DNA from: Nitrospira sp. | GTDB taxonomy: Bacteria; Nitrospirota; Nitrospiria; Nitrospirales; Nitrospiraceae | Assembly (NCBI GenBank): GCA_005116745.1 | Contig: SWDS01000006.1 | Span: 545,222-609,221 of the forward strand | DNA length: 64,000 bases | Direction: 5' to 3' | In this document: piece after piece, positions 1 to 7,719 of the stretch | Layout: each line of letters starts with the position of its first letter | Position numbering within the stretch: position 1 is the first letter of the stretch | Notes under the pieces: model-generated | What the model saw: the letters and a program-made list of their open reading frames with translations, nothing else | Told to the model about the DNA's origin: nothing | Databases searched by the model: none | Program-made: the position numbers and the translations under genes

Positions 1-83
1 ATGTGATCTGGAACAACGCACCCAAGGCCATTCTGGATCCGTTCCCCAGCCAGGTGAACCCTAACGCTAAGGCCGGGTACTAA
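1..83 (+). CDS. C-terminal end of an unidentified protein (partial)
   Basis: The window opens inside a reading frame that runs to a TAA at 81-83. The visible tail is 26 residues, beginning VIWNNAPKAI and ending in NAKAGY. The frame is followed within 40 bases by a strong intrinsic terminator, which supports it being the real 3' end of a gene. The family cannot be identified from this tail. Confidence 0.5.
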   Translation, partial: VIWNNAPKAILDPFPSQVNPNAKAGY

Positions 84-116
84 ACAGACGCTAAACCTTA
101 GCGTAGGGCTTGCAGT

Positions 117-158
117 CAGAGGGCTGGTTCGGATATCCGGACCAGCCCTCTGCTTTTT
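117..158 (+). terminator. Intrinsic terminator
   Basis: A nearly perfect inverted repeat occupies 117-152 (left arm beginning CAGAGGGCTGGT, right arm ending ACCAGCCCTCTG) and is followed by CTTTTT. It lies just downstream of the stop codon of the partial gene at the window start. A weaker inverted pair, CGCTAAGG and CCTTAGCG, precedes it. Confidence 0.85.
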
Positions 159-304
159 GGTAGAGCGAAGGCCAAACAAGCCCTGCCGGTGAAGGTGAGG
201 AGGCATATCGAGCAATGTAGAGGAGCCCTTGCTTCCGCCTCGTGGAGTCTGAAACAACCCGTGTGACTTGCGAAGGATCTCACCTAGTATTCTAGCGGAG
301 TCAA

Positions 305-667
305 TCAGTGTGCCAACTCATATCGGACGACGCTCAGCAGTTCCTCAATTCCAAAGGGTTTTCGCAACGTCTGTCGTGCGCCCAACAGTCTGGCCGTCTT
401 CTGTAGGCGTTCCTCACTGAATACTCCTGAGATGGCAATGACCTTGATGTCCAAGAATTCGCGGGTGAGCTCGATGATCGTATCGGACCCATTCAATTCA
501 GGCATCAGAAGATCCACGATAACCAAATCCGCTGGTCGCTGACGGTATAACTGTAGGCCTTCTCGTCCGTTTGCTGCTTCGACCACAGCATATCCTGCCG
601 ATTGGAGAGTCGTCGACAACAACGCACGAATGGGGGCTTCATCATCCATTACTAAGATGCTGGCCAT
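305..667 (-). CDS. Stand-alone response-regulator receiver protein (CheY-like)
   Basis: This is a 120-residue single receiver domain with no output domain. Acidic residues MDDE sit after the first beta strand, the phospho-acceptor Asp is in VIVDLLMP near residue 52, the conserved Ser/Thr is in AISG, and the switch Lys is in LRKPF near residue 103. An AAGGGG ribosome-binding site lies about four bases before the ATG. Such proteins relay phosphate or bind a partner such as a kinase or motor. No kinase gene is adjacent, so the partner is unknown. Length and motifs fit the family fully. Confidence 0.88.
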   Translation of the reverse strand: MASILVMDDEAPIRALLSTTLQSAGYAVVEAANGREGLQLYRQRPADLVIVDLLMPELNGSDTIIELTREFLDIKVIAISGVFSEERLQKTARLLGARQTLRKPFGIEELLSVVRYELAH

Positions 668-1224
668 ACAACCCCTTCAGTGAACATCTCTTTGAACAAT
701 GAGACTGTCGAAGTCTACGTGAAATGTGTCTAGTTACAATAAAAAGCTGAATCCTAAAGGGGAAGCGCCTGGGAAGCGAGGCGCCGCGCAGGTCACGGAG
801 GAAATGGAGGTGGCGGCTGGAAACGGTGTGCCGGAGAGATTCAAGCAGCGGGAGTGACAGTCTCACAGGTGCTAACCGATCGGTCACAGCCGGTGGCGAC
901 CAGATGCATGTGATCACAGTGTGAGACCTGACAGGCAGACGATATCTACACCATGCAGAAACTTGAACGGTAGAAAGCAGCTTCGATGGTCATGCGATAT
1001 ACACATCAGCATCCGGAGAGTTTACGCGCTGGCATCGGGATTCTTGATCGAGTTTCGGACGGAGTTAGCACAGTCGGCTAATTTCACTGTGTAGGAAACC
1101 GGGAGAGAATCGTTTGTAAGATGTTGAAAGAAAAGAGAGAGGGTTAGTTGCGGGGAGGCGATTCGGTCACGATTTAACCCCACGGTGAGGATTGCGTTAA
1201 CGGCGTGAATTCGTGCGGCGACCC
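668..1224. other. Gene-poor stretch, nothing recognised
   Basis: Open frames here are short and have the arginine- and serine-rich composition of non-coding shadows. No RNA gene, terminator or repeat could be made out. Confidence 0.5.
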
Positions 1225-1770
1225 TTACCCACGAAATGAATCCTTCATGTCAGATGTGAACTCCCCCCACATCGTCTCGGATGGGTATGTATCGCATTCC
1301 AGCTTCTTCATGTACCAGTCGATCATGCGCAGAAATAGCCCTTGCATGTCCCTGGTAAGGCGGGCGAATGTCCGTGCGCGTCCACTCTCCATATCAAAGA
1401 TTCCCAGGCCAGCTTTCTCATGGCTACGGGTAAGGCTGCCGTGGAAGCCGAGTCTGTGTCGCACAAGTTTCAGGTCTTCTTTGAAAGCATCAAGTCGTGT
1501 CGCATGCTCTTGTAAGTCTTTGGTGAATGGGTGGTCGAAACCCTGTCATAGGCGCACCAAGTTTATTGAGTCGGATCTTTCTTCGAACAGAGAAGGCAGA
1601 AAGCTTGCCATCTCAATGAGAAGGGTGCCAAATCGAGTAAGATGCAATGGCAAGACCGTGGTTGTTTTGTCCGAGCATTTAAATAGCATTTCGGCAAGCT
1701 GGCAAAAGCGCATCATTCTCTCGACGCTAATCGTAATGTCTTCGCGCGGCCATGGTTCTTCAACACTCAT
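1225..1770 (-). pseudogene. Unknown protein interrupted by an in-frame TGA
   Basis: Two minus-strand frames, 1770-1546 (74 residues, starting MSVEEPWPRE) and 1464-1225, lie in exactly the same frame. Reading through a single TGA at 1546-1548 gives one continuous protein of about 181 residues. The bridging sequence is helix-like (QGFDHPFTKD, then LQEHATRLDA) and has normal coding composition on both sides. The product is probably a small cytosolic alpha-helical protein; I do not recognise the family. The TGA is best explained as a nonsense mutation, perhaps of a Trp codon. A 224-residue frame on the other strand covers the same DNA but has shadow-like composition. Sequencing error is the main alternative. 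Confidence 0.6.
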
Positions 1771-1875
1771 GTGGGTACCAGATGCGATTTGTAAAAAACG
1801 GTTAATTATCTTAGTGCAAGCAGCAAAAATAAATAGCCCGCGACACTTACTTGGACCGCCGCGTGTGTTGCTGCG

Positions 1876-2064
1876 TTAGCCATTGGAGTAAGGCACTTGG
1901 CAGTGGGCCTGCGGCCAGTTGCTAGACATCGAGACCACCCCGACCACTCGCCCCTTGTCAGATAGAATCGGGGAGCCGGACGTCCCAGGCGTAATTCCGC
2001 CAACCGTGTCCTTTACTACCGGACTGCCGCGTTGCAACCTCAGTCTCAAGCGGAGGTGGGGGTT
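1876..2064 (-). pseudogene. C-terminal remnant of a trypsin-like serine protease
   Basis: A minus-strand frame without a start codon encodes about 62 residues. It includes GGITPGTSGSPILSDKGR followed by VVGVVS, the classical region around the catalytic serine of trypsin/HtrA-fold peptidases (GxSGSP, then a beta strand leading to VVGV). The His and Asp parts of the triad and the whole N-terminal barrel are missing. It ends at a TAA at 1876-1878. The fragment sits beside another broken gene, so the stretch appears to be decaying accessory DNA. The family call rests on one motif. Confidence 0.45.
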
Positions 2065-2150
2065 TACTTCTTCATGTCAGCCATCCCTTGGTAGAGTTCA
2101 AGATAGACGGGTACTATGTAAATAAATCAGTATCTTGAAACTTTCATAGT

Positions 2151-2180
2151 GCAATTATCGTATAATAGTAATTCGATATT
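2151..2180 (+). promoter_or_regulatory. Probable promoter and operator of the toxin-antitoxin operon
   Basis: A perfect TATAAT at 2161-2166 is bracketed by the inverted pair TATCG (2156-2160) and CGATA (2174-2178), extendable to an imperfect CAAT-ATCG / CGATATTG. A dyad around the -10 box 40-60 bases before a toxin start is typical for autorepression by the antitoxin. A TTGAAA at 2135-2140 is a possible -35 box, but its spacing (20 bases) is long. Confidence 0.55.
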
Positions 2181-2218
2181 GACGATTTACAAAAAGGAGA
2201 GTATATTTCGACCGTGTC

Positions 2219-2515
2219 ATGGAAATGCGATTCAAGGACGATGTGCTTGAACGTCTCGAATCTGACGCGCGATTCGATGGGGGATACCCTCCTCAAGTGG
2301 TCAAGAAATTTCGTCAGCGCATGCAGCAAATCCGAGCAGCCCAAGATGAAAGGGATTTGTATCAACTTCACTCTTTGCATTGTGAGAAGTTAAAAGGCGA
2401 TCGATCGCATCAGCATTCCCTACGACTGAATGACCAGTGGAGGCTCATATTTGAGCTTGAAGGCAAAGGAGCTGCTAAAGTCATCGCAATTGTTTCTATC
2501 GAAGATTATCACTAA
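2219..2515 (+). CDS. higB: HigB-type toxin (RelE/ParE superfamily)
   Basis: The 98-residue protein has the RelE/HigB layout: an N-terminal helical hairpin, then a beta-sheet with the features LHSLHCEKLKGDR, HSLRLNDQWRLIFE and a terminal IVSIEDYH. HigB toxins are ribosome-dependent mRNA endoribonucleases. The family features (Lys and Arg in KLKG and WRLIF, His near the end) are all visible, so it looks active. A stop codon just upstream leaves the ATG as the only usual start; an AGGAG lies rather far upstream. The toxin-first order, with the antitoxin right after, is the hallmark of hig operons. Confidence 0.88.
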   Translation: MEMRFKDDVLERLESDARFDGGYPPQVVKKFRQRMQQIRAAQDERDLYQLHSLHCEKLKGDRSHQHSLRLNDQWRLIFELEGKGAAKVIAIVSIEDYH

Positions 2516-2533
2516 GTGGTGAGGGCAAGCACC

Positions 2534-3673
2534 ATGATGGAAAAAACATTCGCAGAAGTATTTCCTCCAGGAGAGTTCCTCAAGGAAGAATTAGAGTCCC
2601 GTGGCTGGTCGCAGATCGAGTTCGCCGAAATCCTAGGGAAGACCCCTGCCCTTGTGAACGAACTCGTCATGGCAAGACGCGCCGTTACGCCTGAAACAGC
2701 CAAGGCTCTGGCGCGCGCCTTTGGTACAAGCGCACAGTACTGGCTTAATTTAGAAAGCGCCTACCAGCTTTGGAAAACCAAAGACGCGGATGAATCGATT
2801 TCACGACGAGCAAATCTCTATAGATTTGCCCCCATTAAGGAGATGGTGAAGCGCAATTGGGTTGAAGGATCAGAAAATATCGACGTTCTTGAATCGCAAG
2901 TGTTGAAGTTTTTCAAAATTAAATCATTGGATGAGTCAGAGCTAGAGCTTGCGCACGCTGCGAGAAAATCAACTCCGTATCATGAGGTAACACCCTCCCA
3001 ACGAGCATGGCTATCCCGTGCTCGAAGTCTTGGGAAGGCGGTAATAACCAAGCCTCTTTCGAAGCGCTCACTTGATGAAGGATTTGGGTCGTTGCGAAGT
3101 ATGCTTCATTCGATTGCCGAAATCAGGAAAGTCCCGCGTGTATTGGCTGATATGGGTGTTCGATTAGTTGTTGTCGAAGCCTTACCGCAGACTCGAATTG
3201 ATGGTGCTTGCCTGTGGCTCGATAAAGCTTCGCCTATCGTCGCCCTCTCGTTGAGATATGACAGAGTAGATGCTTTCTGGTTTACGCTGCTTCACGAATT
3301 GAATCATGTAGCCTCAGGCGATGGGGTGAGGAGCACCGTGCTGGACATCGATCTGGTAAAAGATTCCCCCACAGGTATGCAGCAGAACCAGCCGAGTGAG
3401 CATAAGGCAAATGTGTTTGCCAGCGAGTTCTTGATTCCAAAGAGCGAGATTGAAGACTTTATTGGACGCACGGCCCCGTTGTTCTCGCGCACAAAAATAG
3501 TGCGATTTGCGAATAGAATTAAGGTTCATCCAGGAATCGTCGTGGGCCAATTACAGTATCGAGGCCAACTCCCCTACTCTCAACATCGTAGACTATTAGA
3601 GAAAGTAAGGCATGTGATTATGCCCTCTGCTTTAACGGATGGCTGGGGATACATCGCCCCCGCAGTACTCTAG
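2534..3673 (+). CDS. higA: HigA-type antitoxin with C-terminal ImmA/IrrE metallopeptidase domain
   Basis: At 379 residues this is far longer than a plain HigA (about 100). The N-terminus is a HigA-type XRE helix-turn-helix (PGEFLKEELE, SQIEFAEILG, VNELVMARR, PETAKALARAFGTSAQYWLNLE). The C-terminal half is an ImmA/IrrE zinc-peptidase-like domain with LLHELNH (HExxH near residues 254-258) and the downstream EHKANVFASEFLIP that supplies the third ligand. ATG 2534 is chosen because GAGGG precedes it by about nine bases; a GTG at 2516 is in frame. The protein should neutralise HigB and repress the operon through the upstream dyad. The peptidase domain may trigger derepression, as ImmA does for ImmR; that part is inference. 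Confidence 0.85.
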   Translation: MMEKTFAEVFPPGEFLKEELESRGWSQIEFAEILGKTPALVNELVMARRAVTPETAKALARAFGTSAQYWLNLESAYQLWKTKDADESISRRANLYRFAPIKEMVKRNWVEGSENIDVLESQVLKFFKIKSLDESELELAHAARKSTPYHEVTPSQRAWLSRARSLGKAVITKPLSKRSLDEGFGSLRSMLHSIAEIRKVPRVLADMGVRLVVVEALPQTRIDGACLWLDKASPIVALSLRYDRVDAFWFTLLHELNHVASGDGVRSTVLDIDLVKDSPTGMQQNQPSEHKANVFASEFLIPKSEIEDFIGRTAPLFSRTKIVRFANRIKVHPGIVVGQLQYRGQLPYSQHRRLLEKVRHVIMPSALTDGWGYIAPAVL

Positions 3674-3686
3674 GAGGGGTCTCAAA

Positions 3687-4154
3687 ATGGCAACGTACAT
3701 GGAACAATTACAGCGTATTGTTCGGTCGTATTTGGATGACGGGCAACCGTGGCCAGCAACAACACGCCAGATAGCGGCGTGGGCCATCCGCAAGGGCGAA
3801 TGGGAACCACAACCATTTGCCTTAATAAACCAATGTGCGGATCAACTTGCTCGCGCCATGCGTGAGGAGCATTTTACGGATACGAATGGGCGTGCTATCC
3901 GCGCAAAGCATGTAGCAAGAATTGAGCGCGGAGGTGAGCAAATCGCTCTTTGGGCGGATATCCGTTCAGCTTCACGTGAACATATGCAGGTCGCTTTCCA
4001 GCAGCGGCGACAGCAAATAGTTGGAGACTGTAAACAATTGAAGACAGACTGCGACTACTATAACGAGAACAAAAATCATGGAGAACCAATTCAGGTCGTT
4101 TTTGACTTTAGGACTGACTTGGAGGAGTTGGAGCAAGAATTCGAGCCGGTGTGA
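3687..4154 (+). CDS. Unknown protein, possible third member of the hig operon
   Basis: A 155-residue soluble protein starts 13 bases after the antitoxin stop with a strong AGGAGG ribosome-binding site, so it is very likely co-transcribed with higBA. I do not recognise the family. The N-terminal half contains WPATTRQIAAWAI and INQCADQLARAMREEH, which could form a winged-helix-like fold. A middle AKHVARIERG stretch is followed by a charged, probably coiled-coil C-terminus. There is no signal peptide or membrane segment. It could be a regulator, chaperone or accessory antitoxin. It does not resemble the SecB-like chaperone of tripartite HigBAC systems. Confidence 0.7.
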   Translation: MATYMEQLQRIVRSYLDDGQPWPATTRQIAAWAIRKGEWEPQPFALINQCADQLARAMREEHFTDTNGRAIRAKHVARIERGGEQIALWADIRSASREHMQVAFQQRRQQIVGDCKQLKTDCDYYNENKNHGEPIQVVFDFRTDLEELEQEFEPV

Positions 4155-4440
4155 TCTCCCTCCTCACGTTGCGAGTACTATGTTTGCTAATTCCCCCGAC
4201 TTTTCACCCCCTTTTGCACACTCTATATTCTACGCTATAGCCCTCGCCGAGGCCGCTAGGGTCGCTCCCGATGAATCGGCTTTCTCCCCGGTTCGCGCGG
4301 CCTCAATATTTCCCCTCAGGAGAAGCGTCACGGAGAAAGGACGTACCCATGCCTTCCGATCAGTTTCGAACGGTCGCATTCTTTGGCTTTGCTTCAGCCG
4401 CTGTTGTTGAATCAGGATAAAAGAAAGAGGGGATGGGATT

Positions 4441-4517
<77 letters not shown>

Positions 4518-4604
4518 AACGAAGACTAACAAAGCATTGAATGACAAGTCAAGTTGAGGTGTCGCCTGATTGCATTCTCGGAATCACGATGTTAAAGCGA
4601 TAGC

Positions 4605-5546
4605 ATGCGGATTGTCTTTATGGGCACACCCGAATTCGCCGTGCCATCGCTTGAGGCGCTCCTTGGATCAGAGGATCAAGTGGTCGGAGTCGTCACGCAG
4701 CCGGATCGACCGAAGGGAAGAGGTCATCAGCTCGTCGCGCCGCCCGTGAAACTGGTTGCGGAGCGTGCTGGTATTCCTATTCTACAGCCGCTCAAAATTC
4801 GTACACCTGAGTTTTTGCAGGCCCTTTCTGCCTGGCAGCCAGATCTCATCGCGGTCACAGCCTTTGGACGGATTCTGCACACGCCGATTCTTCGGCTCCC
4901 ACCGATGGGCTGCGTGAATGTCCACGGGTCTCTGCTGCCGAAATATCGAGGCGCGGCGCCGGTCCAGTGGGTCGTCATCAATGGTGAGACCAAAACGGGT
5001 ATTACCACGATGCTCATGGATGAAGGAATGGATACCGGTCCCATGCTGCTCCAAGAGGAGTTGGATATCTCGCTTGATGATACGGCCGGGACATTGGCGC
5101 CTCGTATGGCAGAGCTAGGCGGGCAGCTACTCATCAAAACGATCGCTCAGCTGAAGGCGGGGACGTTGGTGTCGAAGAGGCAAGATGATGGACAGGCGAC
5201 CATGGCGCCGCTCTTGAAAAAAGAAGATGGCCTGATCGATTGGACAATGAACGCCACGTCGCTTGCCAATCGGGCACGAGGGCTTTCTCCCTGGCCTGGG
5301 GCCTATACGTTTTTCGGTGAGGAGCGTTGGAACATATGGAAAGCAGTCTCGATTATGGGTGCGACGACCGAGAGACCGGGAACGATCGTCACGGTGAATA
5401 AGCAGGCGATTTTGGTGGCGACAGGCGAGGGCATTCTTGAGATTCATGAAATCCAAACGGCCAATTCGAAACGCATGTCGGTAGTCCAATTCCTGGCTGG
5501 GCACCGAGTCACGGCCGGTATGCAATTGGGTTCACCGGCTGCGTAA
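4605..5546 (+). CDS. fmt: Methionyl-tRNA formyltransferase
   Basis: The 313-residue enzyme transfers a formyl group from 10-formyl-THF to Met-tRNA-fMet. Its N-terminal Rossmann-like domain begins MRIVFMGTPEFAVPSLEALL. The catalytic signature is NVHGSLLPKYRGAAPVQW (catalytic Asn, His and later Asp in the formyltransferase fold) with GITTMLMDEGMDTGPML after it. The C-terminal OB-like domain follows from about residue 205. Length is normal. The usual neighbour def is not in the window; the next gene, rsmB, starts 40 bases downstream, as in many fmt-rsmB pairs. Confidence 0.97.
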   Translation: MRIVFMGTPEFAVPSLEALLGSEDQVVGVVTQPDRPKGRGHQLVAPPVKLVAERAGIPILQPLKIRTPEFLQALSAWQPDLIAVTAFGRILHTPILRLPPMGCVNVHGSLLPKYRGAAPVQWVVINGETKTGITTMLMDEGMDTGPMLLQEELDISLDDTAGTLAPRMAELGGQLLIKTIAQLKAGTLVSKRQDDGQATMAPLLKKEDGLIDWTMNATSLANRARGLSPWPGAYTFFGEERWNIWKAVSIMGATTERPGTIVTVNKQAILVATGEGILEIHEIQTANSKRMSVVQFLAGHRVTAGMQLGSPAA

Positions 5547-5586
5547 CTCTTCTCTTCACAACAGCCGCCATCTCCTTGTTCCAACT

Positions 5587-7008
5587 ATGAGTGACGAAAG
5601 ACCGGTGGGTACTGATGTGCGGGGGCTCTCTCCACGATCTATTGCGCTCTCTATCCTCCTGTCCTGTCAACGAACTGATGACACACTCGATGAGCTGATC
5701 GAACAACGAGCCACATCAATTCCACAGCCCCGTGACCGCTCGCTGGTAATGGAACTGGTGTATGGGACCTTACGGCGACAGGAGACAATTGATTGGAGGC
5801 TTGATGCGGTTCTCGCCAAACCTCTCCACAGATTGCCAATAGTCGTTCAAATATTGCTGCGGCTTGGCGCCTACCAGCTCCTGTTTCTCGATCGTATCCC
5901 TGCTTCCGCAGCGGTGAACGAAACCGTCCTCTTGACGAAGTCCTACGCGAAACAAGTAGGCCGCGATTGGAGTGGGTTGGTGAACGGAGTCCTGCGCAAT
6001 CTTGTTCGTGTGCCGGCGCCACCTTTCCCAGACCCAGTAAGTTATCCGGCTCAATCGTTGTCTATTCGGTATGGAATCCCAATATGGCTGACAGAGCGGT
6101 GGCTCGGCCGAATGGGACTTGAAGAAGCAGAATTGGCTTGTCGAGCAAGCAGTACGGCCCCAGATGTCACTCTGCGAGTGAATGCCAATCGACTCACCAG
6201 GGAAGAGTTTTTGGAGAAGTTGAGGCATGCAGGTATTGCGGCACATCCGACCGCCGTTAGTCCTGTCGGGGTGGTGTTGGAAAAAGGCCAGACTGTCACG
6301 GCGTTGCCAGGGTTTCAGTCTGGCGATTTCTATGTGGAAGATGAAGCGGCTCAACTCATTCCTCGGATCCTTGATCCGCAACCTGGCGAAACCGTGCTGG
6401 ACGCCTGCGCCGCTCCAGGCGGCAAGGCAACGCACCTGGCCGAACTCATGGGTAATCGTGGAACGATTTATGCGGTTGATCGGAAGACTCTCCGCATGGA
6501 CCTCCTTCGACAAAATTGTGGACGGTTGGGCGCGCAGAGCGTCGTGCCGATCGTCGGCGATGTGAGAACACCATCCGAATGGGCCAGGGTGATCACCCGT
6601 GAGCCGAACCTCCACAAGGACCCGCCGCTATTCGATCGGATACTTGTGGATGCCCCGTGTAGTGGGTTGGGTGTGTTGCGCCGACACCCTGAAGCGAAAT
6701 GGCGGAAGGACAGTTCGACGTTCGCCAGGCATCAGGCACTTCAAGCTGAAATCCTTGCCTCAGTGGCTCCGTGCTTGCGACCCGGTGGGGTGCTGGTCTA
6801 TAGTACATGTTCAGCAGAAACCGAAGAAACTGAAGAGGTTGTGAGCAGCTTTTGCAAGGGCCATCACGACTGGACGCATGAATCCGTGGCCCCGTGGCTT
6901 CCTTCTACGGCGCTCCCCTTTGTGACCGTGAGCGGGGCGCTCTCCACCATGGGTAATGATTGTGGAATGGACGGATTTTACGCCGCTCGGTTAAGGAAAA
7001 AGGGGTAA
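5587..7008 (+). CDS. rsmB: 16S rRNA m5C967 methyltransferase RsmB
   Basis: A 473-residue RsmB/Sun protein. Residues about 15-140 are a NusB-like RNA-binding domain (DRSLVMELVYGTLRR, LRLGAYQLLFLDRIPASAAVNE). The C-terminal SAM-dependent domain carries DACAAPGGKATHL (motif I), VDAPCSGLGVLRRHPEAKW (catalytic Cys) and YSTCS (second Cys). It methylates C967 of 16S rRNA. Its stop overlaps the rpe start by one base (TAATG), indicating translational coupling. Confidence 0.96.
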   Translation: MSDERPVGTDVRGLSPRSIALSILLSCQRTDDTLDELIEQRATSIPQPRDRSLVMELVYGTLRRQETIDWRLDAVLAKPLHRLPIVVQILLRLGAYQLLFLDRIPASAAVNETVLLTKSYAKQVGRDWSGLVNGVLRNLVRVPAPPFPDPVSYPAQSLSIRYGIPIWLTERWLGRMGLEEAELACRASSTAPDVTLRVNANRLTREEFLEKLRHAGIAAHPTAVSPVGVVLEKGQTVTALPGFQSGDFYVEDEAAQLIPRILDPQPGETVLDACAAPGGKATHLAELMGNRGTIYAVDRKTLRMDLLRQNCGRLGAQSVVPIVGDVRTPSEWARVITREPNLHKDPPLFDRILVDAPCSGLGVLRRHPEAKWRKDSSTFARHQALQAEILASVAPCLRPGGVLVYSTCSAETEETEEVVSSFCKGHHDWTHESVAPWLPSTALPFVTVSGALSTMGNDCGMDGFYAARLRKKG

Positions 7009-7709
7009 TGGGGAAACCGTTGTACATCGCGCCCTCGATTCTGTCTGCAGATTTCGCACGGTTGGCTGACGAGGTCGCCGCCGTGGAGCGCGCGGGCGCC
7101 GATTTCCTTCACGTGGATGTGATGGACGGCCACTTCGTACCGAATCTGACGGTGGGGCCACCTATTGTGGCAAGCCTGAAGAAAGTCACCAAGTTGCCGC
7201 TTGATGTGCATTTGATGATCACCAACGCTGATGCCTTTATCCCTGAATTTGTGGATGCCGGCGCGGATTATCTCACCGTTCATGTCGAAGCCTGTCCGCA
7301 TCTTCACCGGACGATTCAGCTGATCAAGGAACGCAAGGTCAAAGCCGGTGTGACGCTGAATCCTGCCACGCCGATGTCACTGCTCGAAGAGATCTTGGGC
7401 GAGGTCGATCTCGTCTTAATTATGTCAGTCAATCCAGGCTTCGGTGGGCAGAAGTTTATCCCCTCGGTGCTCAAGAAAATTGCCCAAGCGCGAACCATGC
7501 TGGATCAGATCAACAGCCATGCGCTACTTGAAGTCGACGGCGGCATCAAGGCGGAGAATGCTCGAGAAGTGGTGGCTGCCGGTGCCACGGTCCTGGTGGC
7601 CGGGTCCGCCATTTTCTCTCAACGCGACTACACGGCCACGATCGCGGCTCTGCGAGCAGCCGGAGAAACAGTCGTCTCACCGGCGCGTCGCGCCGCGGGT
7701 CATCGATAG
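7008..7709 (+). CDS. rpe: Ribulose-phosphate 3-epimerase
   Basis: A 233-residue TIM-barrel enzyme that interconverts ribulose 5-phosphate and xylulose 5-phosphate in the pentose phosphate and Calvin routes. Metal and acid-base residues are in IAPSILSADFARL, HVDVMDGHFVPNLT, LDVHLMI and LLEVDGGI, and the phosphate grip is in MSVNPGFGGQ. The start is the ATG that overlaps the rsmB TAA (TAATG). The C-terminus is somewhat longer than usual, ending in an Ala/Arg-rich tail, and pheS begins 11 bases after it. Confidence 0.95.
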   Translation: MGKPLYIAPSILSADFARLADEVAAVERAGADFLHVDVMDGHFVPNLTVGPPIVASLKKVTKLPLDVHLMITNADAFIPEFVDAGADYLTVHVEACPHLHRTIQLIKERKVKAGVTLNPATPMSLLEEILGEVDLVLIMSVNPGFGGQKFIPSVLKKIAQARTMLDQINSHALLEVDGGIKAENAREVVAAGATVLVAGSAIFSQRDYTATIAALRAAGETVVSPARRAAGHR

Positions 7710-7719
7710 GTTATTTCGG

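Noticed and set aside
1205-1879. 224-residue plus-strand frame
   Set aside because: It lies antisense to the better coding frame at 1225-1770 and is rich in Ser and Arg, typical of a shadow.
5770-6615. 281-residue minus-strand frame
   Set aside because: It lies entirely within rsmB, which has full catalytic motifs on the other strand.
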